Below, in pieces: positions 39,683 to 47,810 of a stretch of 56,644 nucleotides of DNA. The stretch's first letter is position 1. Every line of letters begins with the position of its first letter. This DNA comes from Nostocoides jenkinsii Ben 74 (GTDB lineage: Bacteria > Actinomycetota > Actinomycetes > Actinomycetales > Dermatophilaceae). Position numbers and translations under genes: made by a program. Where the stretch lies: assembly GCF_001046875.1 (NCBI RefSeq), contig NZ_HF571038.1:1590937-1647580 (forward strand). Reading direction: 5' to 3'. The notes under the pieces were generated by a model. That model did not search any database. It was not told the DNA's origin and saw only the letters and a list, made by a program, of their open reading frames with translations.

Positions 39683-40723
39683 ATGAAGTCAGCATGGGTC
39701 ATCCGATCAGGCCGCTACGGCGAACGCGATGACTGGGCCATCGCGAATGGGTTCTCGGGCGGCGGATGGAAAGAAGTCCCTGACCTCACGCCGTTCACCA
39801 CTCGCGAGGACGTCGAGCAGGTCATCGCGGATACGTTCGGGACGGACTCACCCGGCCTCGTTGCCTCCTACACCGGCCAGATGTGGGCCCTTCGCCACCG
39901 AATACAGGTGGGTGACCTAATGATTCTTCCGATGAAGACGACCCGTGAACTGGCGATCGGACGAGTGACGTCGGGATACCAGTATCTGGCCGATGAGGAC
40001 GATCCGAACTGTCGCCACGTGGTCGCCGTCGAGTGGCAGCGACGAGTTGCCCGAACCGTGGTGAAGCAGGACCTGCTCTACACCCTCGGAAGCGCCATCT
40101 CGATCTTCTCTCCGTCTCGCAACAACGCAGTCGCCCGCCTCGATCACCTCTTGGCCCACGGCGAGGATCCCGGATCCGTGGCGGTGACCCCCAAGGATGG
40201 ACCTGGCAAGAGCCACGCCGAGGACAGCGCGGTCGATGACCCGGAATCCAAGCCAAACGTCGCGGAAGTCGCCGCCGATCAGATCTCGGCGCGGATCGGT
40301 GAAGAGTTCGCAGGCCACGCGTTCGCTCACCTCGTCGCAGTGCTCCTCGAAGCTGAGGGGTTCGAGGTCGACGAAGCACCACCGGGCGCTGACGGGGGCA
40401 TCGACATAACCGCAGGCCGCGGCCTCTTGGGCCTCGAGTCGCCCAAGCTGATCGTGCAGGTCAAGACGGGTCAGATCGGCTCCGAGGTCGTCGCACAGCT
40501 CAATGGCCTGGTGAGCACTCACGGCGCGGACTATGGCCTCCTCGCGACCTGGACAGGCCTGAGCAAGCCGGCCAGGGACGCGGTCAAACACCAGCGGTTC
40601 CGCGTCAAGGTGTGGGATGCGTCAGATGTGATCGCCGCGGTCCAACGCAACTACGACCGACTGCCGGAGGACGTCAGAGCCCGCATCCCGATGGAGAGGG
40701 TTTGGATGCTTCGCGAGGACTAA
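39683..40723 (+). CDS. Mrr-like restriction endonuclease
   Basis: The 346-residue protein has an N-terminal EVE/Mrr_N-like region (AWVIRSGRYGERDDWAIANG, KEVPDLTPFTTREDVEQVI, QMWALRHRIQVGDLMILPMK) and a C-terminal PD-(D/E)xK nuclease with GADGGIDITAGRG and LIVQVKTGQIG (the D...QxK core). Mrr-type enzymes cut methylated or modified DNA. The ATG at 39683 has GGAAGGAG upstream. It begins 28 bp after the broken ISP gene and appears intact, so it may now act alone. Confidence 0.85.
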   Translation: MKSAWVIRSGRYGERDDWAIANGFSGGGWKEVPDLTPFTTREDVEQVIADTFGTDSPGLVASYTGQMWALRHRIQVGDLMILPMKTTRELAIGRVTSGYQYLADEDDPNCRHVVAVEWQRRVARTVVKQDLLYTLGSAISIFSPSRNNAVARLDHLLAHGEDPGSVAVTPKDGPGKSHAEDSAVDDPESKPNVAEVAADQISARIGEEFAGHAFAHLVAVLLEAEGFEVDEAPPGADGGIDITAGRGLLGLESPKLIVQVKTGQIGSEVVAQLNGLVSTHGADYGLLATWTGLSKPARDAVKHQRFRVKVWDASDVIAAVQRNYDRLPEDVRARIPMERVWMLRED

Positions 40724-40772
40724 TGACTGAACGCGATGCCCGCCTTCGCGCAGGTATGGCCAGATCGCGCAG

Positions 40773-40795
40773 TCGTCCCAACAGTGTTGGGACGA
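40773..40795 (+). terminator. terminator after the Mrr-like gene
   Basis: A perfect 10-bp stem (40773-40782 with 40786-40795) with a 3-nt loop, followed by TTGT, lies 50 bp after the stop. Confidence 0.85.
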
Positions 40796-40887
40796 TTGTC
40801 ATGGTTCCTACGTCTTCGAGTTTCACGTCCATGACGTGACCCTCCGCGGCGATCTTCTCGCTTTGGGAAGACGAAGGAGGTCATGCC

Positions 40888-41080
40888 ATGACACAGAAGC
40901 CCCGTCGTCAGTTCGAATCACTCGCCCAGGCCGCCGAGAGGACTGGACTCAGCACCCGCACCCTCCGACGCAGGATCGCCGCCGGCGCCCTCAGCGCCTA
41001 CCGCAATGGACCCCGCGTTATCCGTCTTGACCCCGGAGGACGTCGACCGGCTGATGATCCGCATACCAACAGCCAGTTGA
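40888..41080 (+). pseudogene. excisionase-family DNA-binding protein, frameshifted
   Basis: The frame starts with GAAGGAGGTC upstream of ATG and reads as a MerR-like/Xis HTH (SLAQAAERTGLSTRTLRRRI, AAGALSAYRNGPRVIRLDP). After RLDP the frame is wrong; removing one C from the CCCC run near 41030 gives EDVDRLMIRIPTAS and a natural stop at 41078-41080, a typical excisionase end. Either one base is miscalled or the gene is dead. It is the expected partner of the integrase remnant at 41.9 kb. Confidence 0.75.
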
Positions 41081-41153
41081 CCCCGATGACGCTTCGCCCG
41101 CTCTGTCGATGCCGCCGCGGGCTACACCGCGATTGCGACGCTACATGAGTAAA

Positions 41154-41174
41154 CCCGGCCCCTGAGGGGCCGGG
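41154..41174. terminator. bidirectional terminator hairpin
   Basis: A perfect 9-bp GC stem (41154-41162 with 41166-41174) with loop TGA lies between the convergent excisionase and Abi-like genes. Confidence 0.8.
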
Positions 41175-41243
41175 CGGTATGACACAAGTGTATTCGCTCG
41201 CACCACTTCCCAGCGGGCTCACGATCCCGCGATCGAGGTGACT

Positions 41244-41912
41244 CTAGATCGGTTTGAGCGCAAGAACGGCAGACAGGGCCTCGCGCTGCCGACACCAGCG
41301 GGCTGCTTCCGGATCGATGCAGCTCAGGAGCGCGATCGCACGGTCGAGGTCGGCCTTCAGGTCGCGGCGGTGAATGGTCTCGTGATGCGCGGCTCTGTTC
41401 CTGAGGTAGAGAAGCTGCTCCAAGTCGCTCTCGACGCGTGTGCGGTGCTCGGCAGCCTGGGCCGTCGTCCTCGGGAATGCGTGACGGAGGTTCGGCACCC
41501 AGAGGGCCGCGTAGTACCGCTTGCTTACGAGGTAGCGCCAGAAGCCAAGATTCAGCTCTGCAACGACGTGGCCATGGGTCACTCGACGCCGGCCGAGTGC
41601 AGCGCGCTCCTTTGCCTTCTGCACGTCCAGCTTTGCGCGAACGTCAAGGGGCGCATGAACCAGCCAGTCCACCTTCCCGCGCTTGAGCGCCCACTCGGTC
41701 ATCTGTCGATCAAGTGAGTTCCGAACCACGACCTCGACCATCGCAGCCAGTGAAAGGGTCGCCGCCGACGCCTCGATGTTCCATTCGTAGAGGGCGAAGG
41801 CGCCGTCGAGGTCGCCATCGGCCGCCTCGAGGTAGGAGCCAAGGCGCTCGGCGCAGAGAAGTTCGCGGAGCCGCTCGTAGTGGACAGGGCTTGGATCACG
41901 CTCGTCCCTCAG
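41244..41912 (-). CDS. Abi-like HEPN-domain protein
   Basis: The frame reads as an Abi-like protein: RLRELLCAERLGSYLEAADG, FALYEWNIEASAATLSLAAM, VEVVVRNSLDRQMTEWA, GFWRYLVSKRYYAALW, and the HEPN RNase motif LRNRAAHHE (R-N-x3-H). Such proteins are linked to abortive infection. Coding similarity extends 57 codons upstream of the first ATG (41741), back to a CTG at 41912 directly after a stop, with no ATG, GTG or TTG in between. Either translation starts at the CTG, coupled to the overlapping integrase end, or the true start was lost when this junction formed. The stop overlap with the integrase (41896) supports coupling. Confidence 0.75.
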   Translation of the reverse strand: MRDERDPSPVHYERLRELLCAERLGSYLEAADGDLDGAFALYEWNIEASAATLSLAAMVEVVVRNSLDRQMTEWALKRGKVDWLVHAPLDVRAKLDVQKAKERAALGRRRVTHGHVVAELNLGFWRYLVSKRYYAALWVPNLRHAFPRTTAQAAEHRTRVESDLEQLLYLRNRAAHHETIHRRDLKADLDRAIALLSCIDPEAARWCRQREALSAVLALKPI

Positions 41913-42188
41913 CTATAGTCCTAGACGAAGACCCCGGAACGATCCCTGGCCTTGGCCACATCGCTGGGGTTTCGTCATGTGGCGGGCGCTTGGCCCACTT
42001 CTTGGCCTCCTTGGACATTCGGGCAGCGATGACAGCATCGCGGGCTTGGGCAGCGTGTTGATACCGCAAGGCGGCTTGCGGTGTCGAGTGCCCGATCCGC
42101 GCCATGAGCTCAGCGAGGGTAGCGCCCGACTGCGCTGCCATGACGGCGCCCGTGTGCCTCAGGTCATGAACCCGCAGATCCGGCCGGC
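41896..42188 (-). pseudogene. tyrosine integrase, C-terminal fragment
   Basis: The frame gives DLRVHDLRHTGAVMAAQSGA, then LMARIGHSTPQAALRYQHAA, covering the HxxR, GHS and catalytic Tyr motifs of phage-type integrases. Upstream of about 42190 it passes into a PIN toxin fragment in another frame, so the N-terminal arm and most of the catalytic domain are missing. It confirms that the island once had its own integrase. Confidence 0.85.
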
Positions 42189-42362
42189 CGGCGCTCCAAC
42201 AACCTCAGCCACGACCAATGCGGAAACGACCCCCGTCATCCGACCCTGCTGGGCCGCCGCGACAGCGGTCAGGGCGGCCTCATGACTCTCCGCTTCAGGT
42301 CCGAGGAGTACCGCGACGAAAACGCTCGTGTCGAAATAGGCCCGGGGAACGCTCGCCTTCAC
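42159..42362 (-). pseudogene. PIN-domain toxin, N-terminal fragment
   Basis: The reading RAYFDTSVFVAVLLGPEAES is the first strand-helix of a PIN nuclease with its first Asp, and continues to LVVAEVVG, where a second acidic residue appears (AE). It then leaves PIN homology and runs into the antisense-free integrase region, stopping at 42159. A whole PIN domain needs about 130 residues; about 58 remain. Its start overlaps the stop of the upstream partner gene (ATGA). Confidence 0.7.
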
Positions 42363-43120
42363 TCGCGGTGCTCCAGGACGTCGGAGACGCTGACGCCTGC
42401 CGCTGCAACATCCGCGTAAAGTCCAGCCAAAGCTGCGATGTCCATAGGCAGAGGTCGCGCTGCTTGCTCCACGTCCAAGATGCTGATCAAGACTCGCTGT
42501 CCAGCCCCGTTCCGCTGTATCTCTCCCGAGATAGTGACGCGATGTCCAACCGCTTCATGAAGGATCTTTTCGGTGAGGTCGGCTGGATATGTGGCTCGAA
42601 CGGTCTCTCCAGAATCGAGGGTGAGACCGACGGTCCGGCCCTTTCTGGATTGCCACATGTCAACAGTTCCCACGACAGTCCCGATAGCAGTTTCCTTGGG
42701 CGCCAGGGCTGCCCCGGCATGTGCGGTCACCTCCCCGTCAACGGCCTGCAACGGTCCGGTCGCGCGCCCCAAACTGACATACGTGACACCCCGACGCCCG
42801 ACCAACTGCCCAAGGTCGCGGGCCTGGCGGACCATCTGTGGGCTCCAACGCGCAGGAATGCGAGGCGCGCGTCGCAACTCTTCTAAGCCTTGACTGACGA
42901 GAACCACTGCCCCATCCGCGGCGGGGTTCGACAAAACCATCGAGGCCGACCCCAAGGTCAATTCGTCAAGGGTCCACGCCCCGCCGGCGACATCGAGTTC
43001 GGCTGCGGCATCAGTGAGGAGAGCAAGCGCGGCACCCAAAGCCTCGTGGACGGCCTTTGCCGCGACGGCGGCGTGATCACCACCGACAGTCAGCCTCAAG
43101 CCCTCGGTCATCCCGTTCAC
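42359..43120 (-). CDS. large PIN-partner protein (putative antitoxin-like)
   Basis: The 253-residue protein has an N-terminal alpha/beta part (AVAAKAVHEALGAALALLTD, TLGSASMVLSNP) and a C-terminal part with two beta modules (GTVVGTVDMWQSRKGRTVGL, GHRVTISGEIQRNGAGQRVL) ending LAGLYADVAAAGVSVSDVLE. I recall actinobacterial proteins with this end pattern coded directly upstream of PIN toxins. The ATGA overlap with the PIN gene supports such a pairing. No DNA-binding motif is visible, so it would be an atypical antitoxin. Confidence 0.6.
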   Translation of the reverse strand: MNGMTEGLRLTVGGDHAAVAAKAVHEALGAALALLTDAAAELDVAGGAWTLDELTLGSASMVLSNPAADGAVVLVSQGLEELRRAPRIPARWSPQMVRQARDLGQLVGRRGVTYVSLGRATGPLQAVDGEVTAHAGAALAPKETAIGTVVGTVDMWQSRKGRTVGLTLDSGETVRATYPADLTEKILHEAVGHRVTISGEIQRNGAGQRVLISILDVEQAARPLPMDIAALAGLYADVAAAGVSVSDVLEHRE

Positions 43121-43295
43121 CTCCTCGCTAAGACCATCTCACGATAGGCGCGGGCGCCGACAGCCCCTTGCCCACTTGTCCAGAGAAGGGCTGGGGCGGC
43201 TCGGCGAACAATGTGCGACCTGAGAGCGTTGACGCTGCGCATTCGCGCTGGCCCATGACCGGCCATCCACCTGCGTCAAACGGCTTCCCGCCGAG

Positions 43296-43657
43296 TTACG
43301 GCAGGGGCACGGGCGCGTCCACCGTGACCGCCTTACCGGTCGTCTCGTCGATGACCGTGCGCGAGCCGAGCGGGTCACGCAGTAGAACGAGCACCCCATA
43401 GCGCAGTCGGGCGAGCCGTTGCCGGATCGGTGCCCTGTGACGCGGACCCGAACCTGCTCCGAGTCCTGCGCCACATCGACGTTGTATTTCAGTTCGCACG
43501 CAGAGACTGTCAACGACAGGGTGGCCGAGTCGCTCGACCCGTGTGCCCGAACGATCTTCCCATCGACAGCGCCCGAGCAACCCGTCAGCGTGACGGCGGC
43601 GAGAAGGACACCCCACCCCGCGCCAATCAGGGGCGAGCGCCTGTTTTGACCTCCCAT
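43296..43657 (-). pseudogene. lipoprotein, frameshifted
   Basis: The first frame encodes a lipoprotein signal (GVLLAAVTLTGC, lipobox LTGC), then LSLTVSACELKYNVDVAQDS and VRVTGHRSGNGSPDC. Near 43405-43412, at a run of four G, coding passes to the next frame with GVLVLLRDPLGSRTVIDETT and TVDAPVPLP, stop at 43296. Together they make a complete small lipoprotein of about 120 residues. The single-base slip is either a real mutation or a sequencing error. Confidence 0.7.
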
Positions 43658-43752
43658 GCCTCATGGTTACCCCTGAGGCATGGCGAGTCACCGGTGGCGA
43701 GCAACGACGTAACCCACGATCGAGAACGAGCCGGCGTAGGCAATCGGGACCG

Positions 43753-44958
43753 TCAGAGAAGGCCCACCGGCAGAGCGGTCACCCGCTCGGACAGGGAGTA
43801 ACAATCGCGGCCCGTATAGACCACATACCCGTGACCGAAGCGCCCACCTAAGCCGTCGCGAAGCCAATCCAACTGTTTGGCTTCGGCGGCGCTTGGCCGC
43901 GTCCCCAGCTTGACTTCGAACGCAAGCACGCCGCTGGGGGTCTCGAGGAGCGCATCGACCTCGTGCTCGCCAGCCCCGGTCCGGACGTGCATCAAGCCCC
44001 TGTGCACGAGGTCTGCCTGGGGCCGCAGTTGCTGGACGACGTAGCTCTCCAGGAAACGCCCGGCCAGCGTGGGATCGGCCCGGAGGTCCTCAATACGCAG
44101 ATTCGACAGAACCAGCGCCATCGCCGTGTCGGCCAGAAAGCGCTTGGGATACGACGTCAGTCGCTTGAGACGATTGCTTTCGTATGCCGCCACCCCCGCC
44201 GAGAGGTGCACTCGCGACAGCAGATCGTCATAGTTCTTCCACGTCACTTTGGTGATATCCGCAGCTTCCCAGATGCGTTGATCGGGGACCGTTTGCCCCG
44301 TGAGAGTCGCCAGAACTCGAAGTGACCGGAGCAACCGCGACGCGTCTCGCCCTTCATCTCCCGCACGCTGGGCAACGATGGTGGCGTAGGCGTCGAGAAA
44401 GAGCTGCGCATCGGGCAGGTCGCGAGCGCCGGGGAAGCCCGGCCTGGCCAGCGCCTCCAGTTCGAAGCCTGCTTCCGACGAACGGCCAAGTGGCGGGTGG
44501 TCTTGGGCGAGAACGCGTTCCACGAAGGTTGGCTCGCCACCGCGACCGGCCAACTCAGCCTTCGTCATCGGCCGCATGACCAGTCGTGCGGCGCGCCCGG
44601 TCAAGGGGTAGGTCGGACCATACGCCGCCGGTTCCACGCTGCCCACGAGGAGGAAGCGACCCGGCATCGGGTCTGCGTCGACGATGCCCTTGATTGTCCA
44701 AAGCAGATCCGTCCCCACCAGCTGCCACTCGTCAACCAGGACCGGCGGGGCAAGCGCGCGGAGGAAGGCTTCCGGGTCCACCATCAGGGTTGGCAGGTCC
44801 CGCGGCAACAGCACCGACGTGGCGGCCACGCGTGACGCGGTAGTGGTCTTACCCACCGCTCGCGGCCCATCAAGGATCACGATGGGCGAGGACTCGAGCG
44901 CCCGAGCAAGTGCCTGGTCGACGTGTCGGGGTAGGTACTGGCCAGTCGCCATCGGCAT
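43753..44958 (-). CDS. AAA-14/DUF4143 family ATPase
   Basis: The 401-residue protein has an N-terminal AAA module with P-loop LDGPRAVGKTT (K38), Walker B PPVLVDEWQ, and a C-terminal DUF4143 domain with the nuclease-like end ESYVVQQLRPQ, GEHEVDALLE, AFEVKLGT (D...ExK pattern). These proteins are widespread in mobile regions; the function is unclear, possibly toxin- or defence-related. An unusual palindromic element lies in its promoter region. The gene looks intact and may mark the right part of the island. Confidence 0.88.
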   Translation of the reverse strand: MPMATGQYLPRHVDQALARALESSPIVILDGPRAVGKTTTASRVAATSVLLPRDLPTLMVDPEAFLRALAPPVLVDEWQLVGTDLLWTIKGIVDADPMPGRFLLVGSVEPAAYGPTYPLTGRAARLVMRPMTKAELAGRGGEPTFVERVLAQDHPPLGRSSEAGFELEALARPGFPGARDLPDAQLFLDAYATIVAQRAGDEGRDASRLLRSLRVLATLTGQTVPDQRIWEAADITKVTWKNYDDLLSRVHLSAGVAAYESNRLKRLTSYPKRFLADTAMALVLSNLRIEDLRADPTLAGRFLESYVVQQLRPQADLVHRGLMHVRTGAGEHEVDALLETPSGVLAFEVKLGTRPSAAEAKQLDWLRDGLGGRFGHGYVVYTGRDCYSLSERVTALPVGLL

Positions 44959-44966
44959 ACATTAAA

Positions 44967-45000
44967 GGATAGTGACTATCCGTTTTTTCGGCTAGTGACT
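44967..45000 (-). promoter_or_regulatory. palindrome and repeat upstream of the DUF4143 gene
   Basis: A perfect palindrome GGATAGTGACTATCC (44967-44981), followed by six T and then by a second TAGTGACT copy (44993-45000), lies 9-42 bp before the ATG at 44958 and partly in the expected promoter. It looks like an operator for an autoregulated gene; a terminator for transcription from the left is the alternative reading because of the T-run. Confidence 0.5.
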
Positions 45001-45045
45001 GCCCCTTTTTGCACGCTGCGAAGGCACATGCCCTACCGTGAATCC

Positions 45046-45339
45046 ATGGAGTTTGAGTTTGTCGGCGAGGTAATCGAGTGGCGAGGGCCCGCGCCATACC
45101 TCTTCGTTCCGACCCCGGCAGAGGTCTCAGCGGAACTGCGGGAGCGGCCGGAACTCAGCTACGGCTGGGGGTGCATCGCGGCGCACGCGCGCATCGGTGA
45201 GACCGATTTCGAGACCTCGCTGATGCCGCGCGGTGGGACCTATCTCGTTCCGGTGAAGGTCGTGGTTCAGTGGGCGGAGGACGTCGGCCTTGGCGATGTT
45301 GTCACCATCGGCATCCGGGTGGCCGAGCGGGCGACGTGA
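45046..45339 (+). CDS. DUF1905 protein
   Basis: The 97-residue protein has the DUF1905 beta-barrel pattern (FEFVGEVIEWRGPAPYLFVP, GWGCIAAHARIGETDFETSL, GGTYLVPVKVVVQWAEDVGL, VTIGIRVAE). The family is uncharacterised and often fused or adjacent to YdeI-like proteins. The ATG at 45046 is preferred; upstream in-frame starts at 44995 and 45028 lack family similarity. Confidence 0.85.
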   Translation: MEFEFVGEVIEWRGPAPYLFVPTPAEVSAELRERPELSYGWGCIAAHARIGETDFETSLMPRGGTYLVPVKVVVQWAEDVGLGDVVTIGIRVAERAT

Positions 45340-45375
45340 GCCGACGGCCAATCGACGTGCAGGAAACCCGAATTC

Positions 45376-45996
45376 CTACTCGATGCCCTCCTCGGCGAGG
45401 GTATGCCTGCGCTTGGTCCAGTGCCAGAGCACCGCGAGTATGACGATCGCCAGGACGACGAGCGCCGACCCCTGGCCGAACCGCGTCACAACCCGCTGAT
45501 ACGAGTGACCGGCGAAGAATCCGAGTGCCACGACCGCTGCGCCCCAACAGATTCCGCCGATCGCGTTCCACGGCAAGAAGGTGCGATAGGGCATGTGCGC
45601 GGTCCCGGCCAAGGCCGGCATCACGGCCCGGAAGAAGGCTGTCCACCGACCGAGGAAGACGGCCCAGCCCCCGCGTCGACGCAGGAACGCCTGCGCGTTG
45701 TCGAGTTGCCTGCGTCGCTTGTCGAAGAAGGAGTGCGCGATGATCCGACTCCCCCAGATGCGCCCGATCTCGTATCCGACGCTGTCCCCGACGATTGCGG
45801 CGAGCACAACGATGAGCCCCAGCAGCCACACATTGACCTCGCCCAGGCTCGCCGCGACGCCGCCGAGCACGGCCACCGTCTCTCCCGGCACGACGAAACC
45901 AACAAAGAAGGCGTCCTCGACGAAGACGACGAGTCCGACGATCGTGTAGATCAGCCAGCTGGGCTGGTGCAGGATCTTGCTCAGCAGCGTGTCCAT
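45376..45996 (-). CDS. DedA-family membrane protein
   Basis: The 206-residue protein has five or six membrane segments and the DedA/SNARE-associated motifs VVPGETVAVLGGVAAS, GDSVGYEIGRIWG and FLGRWTAFFRAVMPALAG. DedA proteins work as phospholipid flippases needed for envelope lipid recycling. I take the ATG at 45996; the longer upstream frame reads as non-DedA sequence. It is transcribed away from the ABC-F gene. Confidence 0.92.
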   Translation of the reverse strand: MDTLLSKILHQPSWLIYTIVGLVVFVEDAFFVGFVVPGETVAVLGGVAASLGEVNVWLLGLIVVLAAIVGDSVGYEIGRIWGSRIIAHSFFDKRRRQLDNAQAFLRRRGGWAVFLGRWTAFFRAVMPALAGTAHMPYRTFLPWNAIGGICWGAAVVALGFFAGHSYQRVVTRFGQGSALVVLAIVILAVLWHWTKRRHTLAEEGIE

Positions 45997-46160
45997 GGTG
46001 CTGCTGATTGTGCGGCATACGCCTGAGGTCTCGTTGAGGCGATGGTCCGCCATCGCGTGCTTGCCGAATCGATTTGACGCGCGGCGGGGCGGTGGCGGAG
46101 CCTGGAGGCATGTGGAACTGACCTCTCGCCCCCATCCGTCGAGCGATTTCGAGGTCTCCC

Positions 46161-47810
46161 ATGCCCCCTTCCCTGCACATTTCTGCCCTCGCGGCCGGCT
46201 TCGGCGCGCGCCCGCTGATCGCCGATCTCGACCTGGTCGTCGGTCCCGGCGACGTCATAGCGGCGGTCGGCCCGAACGGCGCCGGTAAGTCGACGCTGCT
46301 GCGCATCGTCGCCGGCGAGCACGTGCCCGACAGCGGCGCGGTTCGCACCTCCCCCGCCGACGCGACCGTCGGCTACCTCCCTCAGTCGCCGCCGCGCGGC
46401 GACGAAACAATCCTGGAGTATGCCGCGCGCCGCACCGGCGTCGCCGCCGCCCAGGCCGAGTTCGACTGCGCCACAGCGGCACTCACCGCCGGCGAGTACG
46501 GCGCGGACGATCGGTATGCCGTGGCCCTCGAGCGCTGGCTCGCGCTCGGCGGCGGGGACCTGGACGCGCGGCTCGGCGAGACCCTGGCCCGCGTCGGCCT
46601 CGACGTCGCCCCCGACAAACCACTCGGCGAGTTGTCGGGCGGGCAGGCCGCGCGCGCCTCCCTCGCCTCGATCCTGCTCAGCCGCCACGACATCCTGCTT
46701 CTGGACGAGCCCACCAACAATCTGGACCAGGCCGGGTTGGGGGTGCTCGCGGCATACCTCCGAGTGGTGAGTGGCCCCGTAGTCGTCGCCTCCCACGACC
46801 GGCGCTTTCTCGACGACGTAGCCACCGCGGTCCTTGAACTGGACCTGCACCAGCAGGCCGTCAATCACTACACCGGCGGCTGGTCGGAATATCGCGCCGC
46901 CAAGGCGCTGGCGCGGTCGCAGGCGGTGGCTGCCTACGAGACCTATACCGCCGAACGCGGCACCCTCATCGCGCGCGCCCGCCGCCAGGGCGAATGGGCC
47001 GCAAAGGGGCGCGCCCAAAAGGCCGATCTCGGCCCGCACGGCGGCATCGCCAAGAAGTATGCCGAGGACCAGGCCAAGCGCATGGACCAGCGCGCCGCCC
47101 GGGTTCGGGCGGCGGCGGAGCGACTGGAGACCGTCGAGCAGCCGCGCAAGGAATGGGAACTGCGCTACACGATCGCGCAGGCGCCACCATCCGCGGATGT
47201 CGTCCTGACCCTCGACCAGGTCGAGGTGAAGCGCGGCGACTTCCGCCTCGGCCCAGTCTCCACCCACCTCGCGCGGGGCGAGCGCGTCGCGCTACTCGGG
47301 CCAAACGGGAGCGGAAAATCCACGCTGCTGCAAGCCATCCTGGGCCAGACGCCGATCGACGCGGGGCGACTCTCCTGGGGCGGCCGAGTGCAGATTGGCA
47401 CCCTCGACCAGAGCCGCGACCTTCTCAACGGCGACGATGACCTGCTCGATGCCATGGCCCGCGCGCTCCGCACGACAGACATGGCCGAGGTCCGCACGCT
47501 CCTGGCGAAGTTCGGCCTCGGCGCGGACGCCATCGGCCGCCCCTGCTCCTCCTTATCTCTCGGTGAGCGCACGCGCGCGGGCCTCGCGATCCTCCAAGGA
47601 CGCGCAGTCAACACCCTGATCCTCGACGAGCCGACCAATCACCTCGACGTCGACGGAATCCAGCAGTTGGAGGCCGCACTCGTCGCCTTCGACGGCACAA
47701 TGCTCGTCGTGACGCACGACCGGACCATGCTGGACGCCTTGGGCACCACCCAGGCATGGCGCCTCGACCGACGCGGCAACAGCGCGAACCTCACGGTGGA
47801 GCACCGGTGA
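46161..47810 (+). CDS. ABC-F family ATPase
   Basis: The 549-residue protein has two ATPase domains without membrane segments: GPNGAGKSTLLRIVAGE and ELSGGQAARASLA with LLLDEPTNNLDQ, a charged linker (about 230-325), then GPNGSGKSTLLQAILGQ and LSLGERTRAGLA with LILDEPTNHLDVD. ABC-F proteins bind the ribosomal E-site and either regulate translation or protect ribosomes from antibiotics. The short linker and actinobacterial type allow an antibiotic-resistance role, but housekeeping is possible. The stop overlaps the next gene. Confidence 0.93.
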   Translation: MPPSLHISALAAGFGARPLIADLDLVVGPGDVIAAVGPNGAGKSTLLRIVAGEHVPDSGAVRTSPADATVGYLPQSPPRGDETILEYAARRTGVAAAQAEFDCATAALTAGEYGADDRYAVALERWLALGGGDLDARLGETLARVGLDVAPDKPLGELSGGQAARASLASILLSRHDILLLDEPTNNLDQAGLGVLAAYLRVVSGPVVVASHDRRFLDDVATAVLELDLHQQAVNHYTGGWSEYRAAKALARSQAVAAYETYTAERGTLIARARRQGEWAAKGRAQKADLGPHGGIAKKYAEDQAKRMDQRAARVRAAAERLETVEQPRKEWELRYTIAQAPPSADVVLTLDQVEVKRGDFRLGPVSTHLARGERVALLGPNGSGKSTLLQAILGQTPIDAGRLSWGGRVQIGTLDQSRDLLNGDDDLLDAMARALRTTDMAEVRTLLAKFGLGADAIGRPCSSLSLGERTRAGLAILQGRAVNTLILDEPTNHLDVDGIQQLEAALVAFDGTMLVVTHDRTMLDALGTTQAWRLDRRGNSANLTVEHR

